Source: Streptomyces lavendulae subsp. lavendulae
Lineage (GTDB): Bacteria > Actinomycetota > Actinomycetes > Streptomycetales > Streptomycetaceae
DNA length: 64,000 nucleotides
Direction of reading: 5' to 3'
NCBI RefSeq assembly: GCF_002803845.1
Contig: NZ_CP024985.1
Location: forward strand, 1,116,001-1,180,000
Below the pieces are notes generated by a model, which was not told the origin of the DNA, made no database searches, and worked only from the letters and a program-made list of their open reading frames with translations. Shown piece after piece: positions 53,978-63,907 of the stretch (position 1 is its first letter; each line of letters begins with the position of its first letter). A program made the position numbers and the translations under genes.

Positions 53978-55111
53978 ATGACGGTCCACGGCACGGTGGT
54001 CGCCGGTTTCGAAGGGGTACGGGAGGAGTTCGCCGCCTTCCTCGCGGCCGAGGAGCACCCGCCCGGCGCACAGCTGGCGGTGTACCGGGGCGGCGAACAG
54101 GTGGTGGACCTGTGGTCGCAGGGGGTGGACGCCGAGTCCCTGATCGGCGTCTTCTCCTCCACCAAGGGCGCGGCGTACCTGGTGGCGGCGCTGCTGGTGC
54201 AGGACGGCCTCCTGGACCTGGACCGGAACGTCGCCTCGTACTGGCCGGACTTCGCCGCGGAGGGCAAGGGCGGGATCACGCTGCGCGAGTTGCTGGCCCA
54301 CCGGGCCGGGGTGATCGGCCTGGACGCCGGGTTCACCGCGCGGGAGCTGGCCGACGACCGGGCGATCGCGGCCCGCCTCGCGGGGCAGCGCCCGTTCTGG
54401 CAGCCGGGCCGGTTCTTCGGCTACCACGCCCTCGTGATCGGCGCCCTGGTCGGCGAGGTGGTGTTCCGGGCCACCGGGCGCACCCTGCACGCCTGGTACG
54501 AGGAGCGGGTCCGCGCTCCGTACGGGCTCGATCTGTGGCTGGGACTGCCGGAGTCCGAGGAGCCGCGCTTCCTGAGCACGCTTCCGATGCTGCCGACGCC
54601 GCAGCAGGCCGCCGAGATCGAGGCGGCCACCGCGAGCCGGTACAGCATGGTGGGGATCGCCTTCAACGAACACGCCCCCGGCAACGTCGAGTTGTACGAC
54701 TTCCCCAACTCGCGTGCCGTGCGCGCCGGAGGCCAGGCGTCGGCGGGCGGGCTCGGCTCGGCGCGCGGCCTGGCGGGCATGTACGCAGCCGCCGCCTTCG
54801 GCCTGGGCGGGCGGGGGCCGCTGCTGAAGCCGGACACGGCCGCCGAGTTCGCCCGGATCCACTCCGAGGGCAACGACCTCGTGGGCGGCGCCCCGAAGGC
54901 GTTCGGCCTCGGCTTCCAGAGCTACGGCTCCCGCTTCCCCGCCCTCGGCGCGGGCGCCTTCGGCCACAGCGGCGCCGCGGGTTCGCTCGGCTTCGCCGAC
55001 CCCCGGCAGGGCTTCGCGTACGGCTACACCCGCCGCCGGTTCGCCTTCCCGGGCGGCGCGGCCCCGGAGAACGAGCGCCTGCTGTCGTCGGTCGTCCGCG
55101 CGCTCGGCTGA
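53978..55111 (+). CDS. EstB-type serine hydrolase (beta-lactamase fold)
   Basis: A 377-residue family VIII carboxylesterase-like enzyme. SSTK in IGVFSSTKGAAYL (about residue 62) is the SxxK nucleophile-lysine pair, GYHAL (about 149) holds the Tyr, and GHSGAAGSLGF near residue 330 is the HxG box. No signal peptide, so it is cytoplasmic. The ATG at 53978 follows GGGAGGGG closely. It lies 60 bp after the broken SpoIIE gene. Ester or lactam substrates are possible; activity cannot be told apart by sequence. Confidence 0.85.
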   Translation: MTVHGTVVAGFEGVREEFAAFLAAEEHPPGAQLAVYRGGEQVVDLWSQGVDAESLIGVFSSTKGAAYLVAALLVQDGLLDLDRNVASYWPDFAAEGKGGITLRELLAHRAGVIGLDAGFTARELADDRAIAARLAGQRPFWQPGRFFGYHALVIGALVGEVVFRATGRTLHAWYEERVRAPYGLDLWLGLPESEEPRFLSTLPMLPTPQQAAEIEAATASRYSMVGIAFNEHAPGNVELYDFPNSRAVRAGGQASAGGLGSARGLAGMYAAAAFGLGGRGPLLKPDTAAEFARIHSEGNDLVGGAPKAFGLGFQSYGSRFPALGAGAFGHSGAAGSLGFADPRQGFAYGYTRRRFAFPGGAAPENERLLSSVVRALG

Positions 55112-55213
55112 CGCGACCACGGCCCGGCAGGGCCACGGGCGGGGCACGGTCACGGAATCCGGGCCGCGCCCCGTTCCCGTCCGCCCGGCCCGCCCGGTCC
55201 GCCCGGTCCGCCG

Positions 55214-55819
55214 CTACCGCGTCGCGCGGGTGGCGGGGCGGGCGTGGCCGGCGTAGTGCCGGGCGGCACGGACCCGGTTGCCGCAGCGGTCCGAGCACCA
55301 CCGGCGCGAGGCGTGGGCGCGGATGAACAGCCGGGTGCAGCCGCGGGCGCCGCACGCCGAGAGCTTGGCGCCCTCCCGCCCCGTCAGCAGCTCCGCGCCT
55401 TCCTCGGCCAGCCGGGCGAGGGCCGCGTCCACGGCCCCGCCCGCACGATGACGCAGGGTCAGTTCCGGCCCGCCCTCGGTCCAGGTGAGCTCCCGTACGG
55501 CCGGTGCCGCCGCCAGGGCCCGGTTGAGCTGCCCCAGCGCCTCCTCGGCCGGCGGCTCGCCCTCACCGTGCGCGCTGAAGATCGCCCTCAGGGTGTCGCG
55601 CAGGGCGCGCACGCGCCGCACTCCGTCCTCGTCCACGGATGCCCGGTCGGCGATCAGGCCGCGCTCGCGCAGCCATCCGTGCGCGGCGGCGGCGTCGGGC
55701 AGACCCTCGTACGGGCCGCCCGGCAGTGCGAAAGCGGTGTTGACCAGGGCGAGCGAGGCGTACTGCTGCTCGCCGGGGGCCGGTCCCTGCGGCGAGGCAA
55801 GGCGTTCCACAGCATCCAT
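55214..55819 (-). CDS. CGNR zinc-finger (ABATE) transcriptional regulator
   Basis: A 201-residue protein. The ABATE domain (about residues 18-130, LALVNTAFALPGG, RALRDTLRAIF) is followed by a C-terminal CGNR zinc finger (about 155-185): cysteines in SACGARGCTRLFIRAH and CSDRCGNRVRAARHY. The family is thought to sense a small molecule and bind DNA through the finger. It lies 48 bp behind sufS in the same direction, with a CTAACG/CGTTA inverted repeat at its own start that resembles one in front of sufS, suggesting self- and sufS-regulation. Confidence 0.85.
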   Translation of the reverse strand: MDAVERLASPQGPAPGEQQYASLALVNTAFALPGGPYEGLPDAAAAHGWLRERGLIADRASVDEDGVRRVRALRDTLRAIFSAHGEGEPPAEEALGQLNRALAAAPAVRELTWTEGGPELTLRHRAGGAVDAALARLAEEGAELLTGREGAKLSACGARGCTRLFIRAHASRRWCSDRCGNRVRAARHYAGHARPATRATR

Positions 55820-55823
55820 GCCG

Positions 55824-55852
55824 CTAACGGTAGCAGTTGAGATTTCCCGTTA
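55824..55852 (-). promoter_or_regulatory. CTAACG/CGTTA inverted repeat before the CGNR gene
   Basis: CTAACG (55824-55829) and CGTTA (55848-55852) form an inverted repeat with an 18-bp spacer between sufS and the CGNR gene. The same half-sites occur before sufS with a 17-bp spacer. Confidence 0.5.
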
Positions 55853-55867
55853 TCCTACGGCCGGGCG

Positions 55868-57208
<1,341 letters not shown>

Positions 57209-57709
57209 TCACCGGTCGGGCAGCGGCGGGGCGGTCCGTGAGAGGACCCCGCGCAGCAGCAGCGCCGCCACGCCGGTGAGGACCAGCGGCACGCACAGGA
57301 CGAACAGGATCCGTGGGATCTCCCATCCGGCGCCGATCATGATTCCGCCGAACAGGCCGCTGACGAGGGTGCCGATGCGGCCGATCCCGCTCATCCATCC
57401 CATGCCCGTGGCCCGCAGCGTCGCCGGGTAGGCCAGGGCGCCGACCGCCTGGAGCGAACCCATGGAACCGCCCAGACACACCCCGAGAAGGCAGACCAGG
57501 GCCGAGAGTCCGGCGTATCCCGTGCCCGCGACCGCGGCGGCACAGACGGCGAGGCCGCTGAGCACCGACGCCAGGGCGAGGAAGCGGAAGCGGTCGCACC
57601 TTCCGAGACAGAACGACGCCAGGAGCTGTCCGCACAGGGTCCCCGCGCCGAACAGCGCGACGACGACCCCGGTGCGGGCCGCCGTTTCGCCACCCTGTCG
57701 CCCGAAACC
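57209..57709 (-). pseudogene. C-terminal half of an MFS transporter
   Basis: From about GETAARTGVVVALFGAGTL to the end, about 165 residues read as five membrane segments of an MFS carrier (CLGGSMGSLQAVGALAYPAT, GMGWMSGIGRIGTLVSGLFG). The open frame continues upstream to 58000, but those residues are Arg/Pro/Gly-rich and carry no transmembrane helices, so the N-terminal half is gone. It may have belonged to an aromatic-acid type symporter; no product is expected. Confidence 0.65.
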
Positions 57710-57790
57710 TTCCCCCGTGCGACCGCGCTCGCGGACCGCTGGCCTCCTGTCTGCTCGGCAAGCGCCAAGCGATCGATCTCCCCGTATCAG

Positions 57791-58174
57791 GTGATCCGTG
57801 GCACGCTTGACGGGCTGACACTTCAGGGGACCCTGGTGCGGCGGAGCGCGCTGCTGCACTGCACCGACGTGACCGGCCCGGTCGGGGTGGTCGCCTCCAT
57901 CACCGCGCACGAGGTCACGGGGGGCCGGGTCCCGTCCGGTGTCCACGTCATGGCCGCTACGCTGCCGCCGAGGGCCACCGCCGACCGGATCGTGCGTCAC
58001 CTTCCGCGGACGACGGCGCGTATGACGGAGGTCCCGACCGGCGAACCGGGCACGATGACGCCGACGTCACCACCGGTGTCCGGTGCCCGGGACGAGGCCG
58101 TCGGCCGTCAGCGGGGTCCGGCGGCCAACGCCCGAACCGCACCCGGCACGAGCAACAGGAAGACAGAGGGATGA
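57791..58174 (+). pseudogene. Unidentified coding remnant upstream of tetR
   Basis: The frame VIRGTLDGLTLQGTLVRRSA, DVTGPVGVVASITAHEVTGG, RVPSGVHVMAATLPPRATAD looks like genuine protein (regular strands and helices) up to about 57990 and then becomes low-complexity. It resembles the C-terminal part of a saccharopine-dehydrogenase-like protein, but I cannot confirm this. No start or ribosome site is convincing, so I treat it as a truncated relic. It overlaps the tetR start by 4 bases. Confidence 0.3.
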
Positions 58175-58857
58175 CGCCCCAGACCCGACGCACCGGCAGG
58201 ACCGGCCGCCCACCCCGCCTATCCCAGGAGGCCATCCTCACGGCGGCCCAGCACGTTCTGGACGAGGAGGGGCCGGAGCACCTGTCGATGCGCCGACTGG
58301 CACAGGAGCTGTCCAGCACGGCAATGGCGCTCTACCATCACGTGCGCGACAAGGACGAGCTGCTGCTCCTCCTGCTCGAACGCCACGCCCAGCGCTTCGC
58401 GCGCCCCGAACTGCCCACCGATCCTCGTGACCGGCTGATCGCGGCGAGCCGGGCCCTGCACGACATCCTCGCCGAGTGTCCGTGGATCGTGGAGGTCCTC
58501 GTCTCCGACGACCTGATGGCCGTCTCCGCCCTGTGGATCGTGGAGAACATGATCGACGCCGGGATCGAATGCGGACTCAGCCCGGAGGAGGCCGTCTACG
58601 CCTACCGCGTCATCTGGTACTACACCGCGGGCGAGCTCACCGTCCGGGTGAGCCGCGAGCGGCACCACGCAGGCCTGAAGCGGCCACCGCACCGCGACAA
58701 GGCCTTCGCCACGCTCGAACCAGAGGAGTTCCCCCGGCTCGCCGCACTCGCCGGCCAATGGGACGAGATCACCACCCGGGACACCCACCACGAGGGCCTG
58801 GTCGCCATCGTCGACGGGCTGCTGTCGCGGACCGGCACGGCGCGGCGGGCGAGATGA
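58171..58857 (+). CDS. TetR-family regulator
   Basis: A 228-residue TetR protein with helix-turn-helix at about residues 18-65 (QEAILTAAQHVLDEEGPEHL, MRRLAQELSSTAMALYHHVR) and a C-terminal ligand domain containing ALWIVENMIDAGIECGLSPE and YRVIWYYTAGELTVR, as in the TetR_C_7-like class. GGAAGACAGAGGG precedes the ATG weakly. The next complete gene downstream is an MFS exporter 400 bp away on the same strand; this could be its repressor. A strong terminator separates the two. Confidence 0.87.
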   Translation: MTPQTRRTGRTGRPPRLSQEAILTAAQHVLDEEGPEHLSMRRLAQELSSTAMALYHHVRDKDELLLLLLERHAQRFARPELPTDPRDRLIAASRALHDILAECPWIVEVLVSDDLMAVSALWIVENMIDAGIECGLSPEEAVYAYRVIWYYTAGELTVRVSRERHHAGLKRPPHRDKAFATLEPEEFPRLAALAGQWDEITTRDTHHEGLVAIVDGLLSRTGTARRAR

Positions 58858-58860
58858 CGC

Positions 58861-58902
58861 TGGGCCCGTACCACCGACGCGGACATCGGTGGTACGGGCC
58901 CA
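58861..58902 (+). terminator. Strong hairpin terminator after tetR
   Basis: TGGGCCCGTACCACCG (58861-58876) and CGGTGGTACGGGCCCA (58887-58902) form a perfect 16-bp stem with a 10-base loop, 3 bp after the tetR stop. Confidence 0.75.
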
Positions 58903-58914
58903 CGGCCCCGGGTT

Positions 58915-59147
58915 CGGGCACCTTGTAGGCGGCGGCCCCCCGGCCCCGGAAGGCCGCCTGTACGTCCCGCAGGGTCGGCGGGTGCGCGCCGCCCCTGGGT
59001 ACGACACAGGCGCAGGTCCGTTCTCCCACCGAGCAGATACTCTCCACCTCCAGCACCGCATCTTCTCAGCGTCTCCAGCCGGTCCGGCGTCATCACCCCC
59101 TGGGGGGCGCGGTATCGGAGCTTGCCCTCCTCCTCGTACAGCGCCAC
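58915..59147 (-). pseudogene. Short NRPS remnant: TubC-like docking segment and adenylation C-terminus
   Basis: On the minus strand from 59147, MALYEEEGKLRYRAPQGVMT then PDRLETLRR matches the N-terminal TubC docking motif of NRPS/PKS proteins (LWEEDGRLRYRAPAGVLT type). From about 59056, one frame away, VGERTCACVVPRGGAHPPTL and FRGRGAAAYKVPE match the C-terminal subdomain of aryl-adenylating ligases. The two scraps are joined within 230 bp by deletion and frameshift. The identification is by eye and short; the gap 58858-59255 otherwise holds only a terminator and the exporter promoter. Confidence 0.4.
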
Positions 59148-59219
59148 TCCGGCCGCATTCAGTTCTGGACGCCGGCCCCGGGCCCCGGGCCTTTCCCGGC
59201 CCGCCCCATCCCCCCGGTG

Positions 59220-59249
59220 TCGACAACGGACGACCCCAGGGGCTACTTT
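59220..59249 (+). promoter_or_regulatory. Promoter for leaderless MFS mRNA
   Basis: TCGACA (59220-59225), 18 bp, then TACTTT (59244-59249) ends six bases before the ATG at 59256, so transcription should start at that ATG. TACATGTA (59253-59260), a perfect palindrome at the start codon, could be an operator. Confidence 0.5.
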
Positions 59250-59255
59250 CCTTAC

Positions 59256-60704
59256 ATGTATAAAAACTTACGAGGGCGCCCTGGCGCGGTCCTGGCCGCA
59301 GCAGTCGTCGCCCAGTTCGTCTTCGCCCTGGACATGTCCGTGGTCAACGTCGCGCTCCCCGCGATCCGCACCGCGCTGGGCTTCACACCGCTCGACCTGT
59401 CGTGGGTCGTGCACGTCTACGCGCTCACGTTCGGCGGCCTCCTGCTGCTGGGCGGCCGCGCCTGCGACCTGTACGGCCAGCGCCGGCTGTTCGTGCTGGG
59501 GCTGGCGGTCTTCGGTGTGTGCTCGCTGGCGGGCGGCCTGGCACAGGTCCCCTGGCAACTGATCGCCGCCCGCGCCGGGCAGGGCCTGGGCGCCGCCGCG
59601 GCCGCGCCGGCCGCACTGGCGATGCTCACCACCACCTTCCCCGAGGGCCCGCGGCGCGTCCGCGCGCTCGGGGTGTGGAGCGCCGTCAACGCCGCGGGAG
59701 GCGCCCTGGGCGTGCTGGCGGGTGGGCTGCTGACGGAGTACGCGGGCTGGCGCTGGGTCATGCTGATCAACCTCCCGATCGTCGCGGCGGCTCTCGCGCT
59801 GGTCCCCGCCGTCGTGCCCGCCGCGGCACGGCCCGCCCGGCGCGAGCGGCTGGACGCACTCGGCGCGGTCCTCGCGACCGGCGGGACCGCTCTGCTGGTG
59901 TTCGGTGTCGTCCGCACCGACACCCACGGCTGGAGCTCCCCGGCCACGCTGACGACCCTCGCCGCCGCGATCGCGCTGCTGGTCGCCTTCGTCTTCGCCG
60001 AGTCCAGGACCTCCAGCCCGCTCCTGCGCCTCGGTCTGCTCCGCAGCCGCTGGGTCGCCGGCGCCAACGTGCTGGTGTTCCTGGCCGCGGCCGGGCAGTT
60101 CGCGGCGTTCTACTTCGTCTCCCTGTACCTCCAGCAGGTCCTGGGCATGGGCGCCGCAGCGACCGGCGCCGCGTTCCTGCCCTTCTCCGCGGGCCTGGTC
60201 GCCGGCACGGTCGTCGCGACCCGTGTCATCGGCGACCGCAACCCCCGCACGTCCCTGGTGCCCGGCGCCCTGCTGGCCGCCGCGGGCCTCACCTGGTTCG
60301 CCTTCATCAGCCCCGACGGCGGCTTCCTCACCGATGTGCTGGGCCCGTCCGTCATCACCAGCGTCGGCGCCGGAATGGTCCTGGCCCCGGTGGCCGCGGC
60401 CGCGACCACCGGAGTCACCCGGCGCGAGGCCGGCATGGCCTCCGGCTTCATGAACAGCTCCCGCCAACTCGGCGGCTGTGTCGGCCTGGCCGCCCTCGCC
60501 ACCATCGCCGCACACCGCACCGGCGCGGCCACCGATCCCGCCGCGCTCAACGACGGCTACGCCCTGGGCCTGGCCGTCACCGCCGCCCTCTTCGTCATCG
60601 CGGCGGCCGTGGCGGTCGTCGTGCTGCCCCGGCGCCGGGCCGCCCTTCCCGTCCCGCAGCCGACCACGGCCGCGGAGAACCAGATGGAAGGAACTTCGTC
60701 CTGA
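59256..60704 (+). CDS. MFS drug exporter, EmrB/QacA (DHA2) type, with early TTA codon
   Basis: A 482-residue, probably 14-helix exporter. AQFVFALDMSVVNVALPAIR is helix 1 with the DHA2 motif, LGGRACDLYGQRRLFVLGL is motif A, GQGLGAAAAAPAALAM is motif B and GVLAGGLLTEYAGWRWVMLI is motif C of antiporters. Homologues start a few residues before the RPG, as the ATG at 59256 does; a GTG at 59217 has no ribosome site. The fifth codon is TTA (59268-59270), implying bldA dependence. A TetR gene lies upstream and a terminator at 60789 follows. It probably exports a hydrophobic drug or metabolite. Confidence 0.88.
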   Translation: MYKNLRGRPGAVLAAAVVAQFVFALDMSVVNVALPAIRTALGFTPLDLSWVVHVYALTFGGLLLLGGRACDLYGQRRLFVLGLAVFGVCSLAGGLAQVPWQLIAARAGQGLGAAAAAPAALAMLTTTFPEGPRRVRALGVWSAVNAAGGALGVLAGGLLTEYAGWRWVMLINLPIVAAALALVPAVVPAAARPARRERLDALGAVLATGGTALLVFGVVRTDTHGWSSPATLTTLAAAIALLVAFVFAESRTSSPLLRLGLLRSRWVAGANVLVFLAAAGQFAAFYFVSLYLQQVLGMGAAATGAAFLPFSAGLVAGTVVATRVIGDRNPRTSLVPGALLAAAGLTWFAFISPDGGFLTDVLGPSVITSVGAGMVLAPVAAAATTGVTRREAGMASGFMNSSRQLGGCVGLAALATIAAHRTGAATDPAALNDGYALGLAVTAALFVIAAAVAVVVLPRRRAALPVPQPTTAAENQMEGTSS

Positions 60705-60783
60705 CGGGACGCCACCGCCGCACCGCCTGACCGACGGCATCCGCCTCGGCTCCCGCCCCACCCCCGGCCGCGCCGAGGAGACG

Positions 60784-61340
60784 TCAAAGGCCGGGAGCGG
60801 TGACCGCTCCCGGCCCGTTCTCTTCGGCCATTGCCGTTCGGCGCGCCCGAGGCCGCAGACGGTCAGCTCCGCCGGAAGCCGGCCGGTCCGTGAATCCGGG
60901 GTGGCCCATGCCGGTGACGGTCGGCCAGCGCTTCCAGCAGTCCATCCGCGGCCAGGCGTCGGCCCAGCTGGTGTCCTCCGGGTCCGGCGGCAGCAGCGCC
61001 GGATCGCCGTCGAGCGGCAGGAAGGGCCGGCCGCCGAGACCGGCCTCGGGCAGCGGGACGAAGAAGGTGCCGTCCATGTTCACTCCGGCGGCCACCCGGG
61101 GGTCGGCGGCCATGGCCGTGGCCGCCGAGGCACCGCCGATGGAGTGCCCGGCCATGCCGATGTGCCGGGCGTCGGTCAGCCGGGAGTGGCGCCGGGCGGG
61201 GCGGTCACCCGTGAGCCGGTCCAGCAGGAACGTCACGTCGCGCGCCCGGGCGTCGGACACGCGGTTCAGCGACCGGTCGGGGAACACCTGCTCGCACGCC
61301 TTGCAGCCGAGCACCCGGCCGCCGGGGAAGGTGGTGCCGT
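60784..61340 (-). pseudogene. Truncated lipase/PAF-acetylhydrolase-like alpha/beta hydrolase
   Basis: The middle of a secreted-lipase type hydrolase survives: TTFPGGRVLG, RDVTFLLDRLTG, nucleophile elbow HIGMAGHSIGGASAATAM, then GVNMDGTFF (about 60886-61338). Upstream residues are Arg/Pro filler with no strand pattern, and the C-terminus after GMGHPGFTD runs into a terminator hairpin instead of the usual end with helices. Both ends are lost, so it is unlikely to work even though the Ser is kept. Confidence 0.6.
60789..60815. terminator. Terminator between the exporter and the hydrolase remnant
   Basis: GGCCGGGAGCGG and CCGCTCCCGGCC form a perfect 12-bp stem with a TGA loop. It lies inside the open frame of the opposing hydrolase remnant. 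Confidence 0.65.
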
Positions 61341-61433
61341 CGGACTCCGGGTTCACCCCGCCCCGCTCCTCGCTCACCGCGCGCGCCGAGGACCTGACCT
61401 CCGGGGCTGCGTCGTCGCCGCGCTCCACCACGC

Positions 61434-62075
61434 CTACGACAGGCCGGCGGCCGCCGCGCGCCAGGCTTCGGTGACGGCGGCGTGCGCCTGGAGGGTGCGG
61501 GCGGCGGTGTCTCCGGTCAGCTCCAGCGGGCGGCCGACGTGGACGCACAGCCGCGGTCGCCGCAGCGGGGCCGTGACGAGGCCGGCGACCTGCTTGGCGA
61601 CACCGCCGGAGGTGATGCGTCTGGCCCCCGCCTGTCCGACGGGGACGACGGGCGCCCCGGTCCTCGCGACGAGCCGGGCGAGCCCGCTGCGGAAGGCCCG
61701 CGGCTCGGCCTCGGCGGCGTCACGCCGCGAGGGGATGCCGCCCTCGGCGTACATGAGCACGGAACGCCCCGCGGCCAGCGCCGACTCGGCGCGGTCGATG
61801 GCCTCGGCGGCCCGCCGGTCCCCCCGGTGGACGGGGATGTGCCCCTCACGGACGAGCAGCCGTCCCAGGACCGGGGCGCGCCACAGCCCGGCGGCGGCCA
61901 TGACGACGGGCTCGACCCCGCAGCGGCGCAGGGCGGCGAGCACCACGGCGGGATCGGCGAGGGAGGTGTGGTTGGCGACGATGACGCTGCCGGACGGCAC
62001 GTGGGCGTCGGGCGCCACGGTGACGCGGATGCGCCCCAGGGCGGGGGCCAGGGCCTGGGCGAGGCGGCTGAGCAT
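61434..62075 (-). CDS. PlsC-type lysophospholipid acyltransferase
   Basis: A 213-residue acyltransferase. VIVANHTSLADPAVVLAAL contains the catalytic NHTSLAD (HX4D) motif at about residues 34-40; GHIPVHRGD and MYAEGGIPSRRD are the glycerol-phosphate binding blocks II and III, and APVVPVGQAG is block IV. It acylates a lysophospholipid or related acceptor at the membrane. The ATG at 62075 is preferred over upstream starts, where residues are Arg-rich. It is downstream of the TROVE gene with about 110 bp between them, holding a small inverted repeat. Confidence 0.87.
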   Translation of the reverse strand: MLSRLAQALAPALGRIRVTVAPDAHVPSGSVIVANHTSLADPAVVLAALRRCGVEPVVMAAAGLWRAPVLGRLLVREGHIPVHRGDRRAAEAIDRAESALAAGRSVLMYAEGGIPSRRDAAEAEPRAFRSGLARLVARTGAPVVPVGQAGARRITSGGVAKQVAGLVTAPLRRPRLCVHVGRPLELTGDTAARTLQAHAAVTEAWRAAAAGLS

Positions 62076-62153
62076 GGCGTTCTTCCGATCGTGACGGCGG
62101 CGACGGGGCCGCCGGGACTGCCCCCAGGGTCGCCCGCGCCGCACCCGGACCGC

Positions 62154-62171
62154 CTGAGTACCCCTACTCAG
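62154..62171. promoter_or_regulatory. Inverted repeat between TROVE and PlsC genes
   Basis: CTGAGTA and TACTCAG form a perfect 7-bp inverted repeat around CCCC. It may be an operator for the acyltransferase gene or the end of the TROVE transcript; no T-tract. Confidence 0.4.
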
Positions 62172-62186
62172 ACCCACCGGGCCGCG

Positions 62187-63869
62187 CTACCCATCCGCGG
62201 ACACCTCCGCGCAGCCGGTGGCCGTCGCGGCGGCCGTCGCTCCGGAGGGTGCGGGGTCCCAGGGCCAGGCGGACTCCCGGCCCGCCTCGATGAGGCCGAC
62301 CATCCGGAACGCGGCGTCCGTGAGGCCGCCGAAGGTGTACCGGTGGGGACCCGTGGGGCCGTGGGCCGGCCGGTACCCCGCGAGGTTCCAGGTGTACACG
62401 GGGACGTCGGCCGGGACCGGTTCGGCCGGTCCGTGGTGGCCGTCGGGGGCGGTCTGCTCGTCGGTGACGATCAGGACCCGGTCGTGCTCCCGGTAGTGCG
62501 TGCGCACGGCCTTGGCGGTGTGGGTGCCCCCAAGGCTGCGGAACCGTTCCAGCACCTCCAGCACCGGCTCGTCCGGCGCGAACGGCACCTCGCGGCTGCT
62601 CCAGCCGAACTGCACCAGGTCCGCCTGCTCGGCGCGCAGGGCGAGCGCGGTTCCGAAGACGGCCGCGGCGTCCGCCCGGGTCAGCCGGGACCGCTCGGAG
62701 ACGGTGTCCCAGAACATGGAGTCGGACCGGTCCACCAGGATCAGCGTCCGGCCCGGCAGGGCCGGGACGTTGGCCAGGGAGTGGCCCAGGGCGCCTTCCA
62801 GCGCGGCCGTCCAGCGCGGCGACGGCGCGTGCCGGTGGGCGGCGAGGTAGCGGAAGGGGAACTGCCGGGAGCGGGCGACCTCGGCGGGGTCCGAGAGACG
62901 CCCGGCGACCCGGGCCGCGACCTCGTCCGGGACTCCCGCCCCGTCGAGGTTGCGGAGGTTCCGCAGGAGCGCCATGGGGCCCATCGACGGGATCACCGCC
63001 TCCCAGACGGCGGCGTCCATCGGGCCGTGGAGCCAGCCCGCCACGGCCTCCCACGTCATCCCCGCGGCGGCGAGCCGCTCGGCGCCGCCCGGGCCGGTCA
63101 CCAGCGCCCGCCGCTCGTCCGGAGCCGACTCCATCAGCGCCCGGTGTGCGGCGAGCAGTTGGTCGGAAGCCGGCGCGAGGGCGCGCTCGGGGTGGTGGCG
63201 GCGGTCCAGGGCGTACCGGAAGAGCGGGCCCTGCCAGGGCTTCTCCGGGTCGGGCGAGGCGTGCACCAGGTTGAGGACGTCGCCGAAGCGGAACCCCTTC
63301 GACGCGGTGTCGTACTTGAGCAGGGAGCGGGAGGTGTAGAGCCGGCGCACGGCGTCGGCGATGCCCCGCTTCACGGGCTGCGGCACGTTGCGCCCGTACT
63401 CCGAGGTCCAGTGGGCGAGCAGTTCCCCGGGTTCGTCGGCGCGCTGGAGCACCGAGTCGATCACGGAGCGGTTGGACGGGCCCTCGGTGGCCCCGGCCTC
63501 CAGCCGGGCCCGTACGTACGCGGCCGCGCCCACCAGGGACGCCGTCCGCATGTTTCCCTCGGCGCGGAGCCACCGCAGCAGGCCGGCCGTCCACCCGGGG
63601 TCCCGGACCGCGAGGTCGCGGACGAGGCGGGTGTAGCGGTCGTCCCGGTCCTGGCCGCTCTCGTAGAAGGTCCGCTGGGAGACGAGGTTGCCGACCGCGA
63701 GGAGGTAGAGCTCCTCGCGGGGTTCGCGGACGAACCCGTGGCCGCCCTCGTGGGTGCGCAGGCGCCGGGCGGGCCGGTGGTGGGTCAGGGGCGCGGGCGG
63801 CGCGGGCCGGGCACGGGCGGCCGCAGCGATGTGCGGCGCCACGAGCATCTCGGACCAGGTCTTGGACAC
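62187..63869 (-). CDS. TROVE-domain (Ro60-like) RNA-binding protein
   Basis: A 560-residue bacterial Ro orthologue. The TROVE HEAT-like ring (about residues 25-345) has LVSQRTFYESGQDRDDRYTR, RWLRAEGNMRTASLVGAAAY, VPQPVKRGIADAVRRLY and FRFGDVLNLVHASPDP. The C-terminal vWA domain (about 365-520) has an intact MIDAS opening ILVDRSDSMFW and VLIVTDEQTA. Ro rings bind misfolded RNA ends and Y RNAs and can feed them to PNPase; the protein is linked to RNA quality control and stress survival. GTG at 63869 lacks a clear ribosome site. No rtcB, pnp or recognisable Y RNA gene is beside it. Confidence 0.9.
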   Translation of the reverse strand: MSKTWSEMLVAPHIAAAARARPAPPAPLTHHRPARRLRTHEGGHGFVREPREELYLLAVGNLVSQRTFYESGQDRDDRYTRLVRDLAVRDPGWTAGLLRWLRAEGNMRTASLVGAAAYVRARLEAGATEGPSNRSVIDSVLQRADEPGELLAHWTSEYGRNVPQPVKRGIADAVRRLYTSRSLLKYDTASKGFRFGDVLNLVHASPDPEKPWQGPLFRYALDRRHHPERALAPASDQLLAAHRALMESAPDERRALVTGPGGAERLAAAGMTWEAVAGWLHGPMDAAVWEAVIPSMGPMALLRNLRNLDGAGVPDEVAARVAGRLSDPAEVARSRQFPFRYLAAHRHAPSPRWTAALEGALGHSLANVPALPGRTLILVDRSDSMFWDTVSERSRLTRADAAAVFGTALALRAEQADLVQFGWSSREVPFAPDEPVLEVLERFRSLGGTHTAKAVRTHYREHDRVLIVTDEQTAPDGHHGPAEPVPADVPVYTWNLAGYRPAHGPTGPHRYTFGGLTDAAFRMVGLIEAGRESAWPWDPAPSGATAAATATGCAEVSADG

Positions 63870-63891
63870 GCGCGGGGTGTGACGAGGCAGT

Positions 63892-63907
63892 GAATCCCCC
63901 CGGATTC
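63892..63907 (-). ncRNA. Hairpin in the TROVE leader (weak Y-RNA candidate)
   Basis: GAATCC/GGATTC arms around four bases lie just upstream of the TROVE start, enclosed by ACGAGG/CCTCGT at a distance. Y RNAs are often encoded beside bacterial TROVE genes, but this element is small and lacks a demonstrable tRNA-like module. Confidence 0.2.

Noticed and set aside
60784-61548. Intact lipase gene
   Set aside because: The conserved region covers only about 150 residues; the N-terminal 70 residues and the C-terminus do not look like protein of this family.
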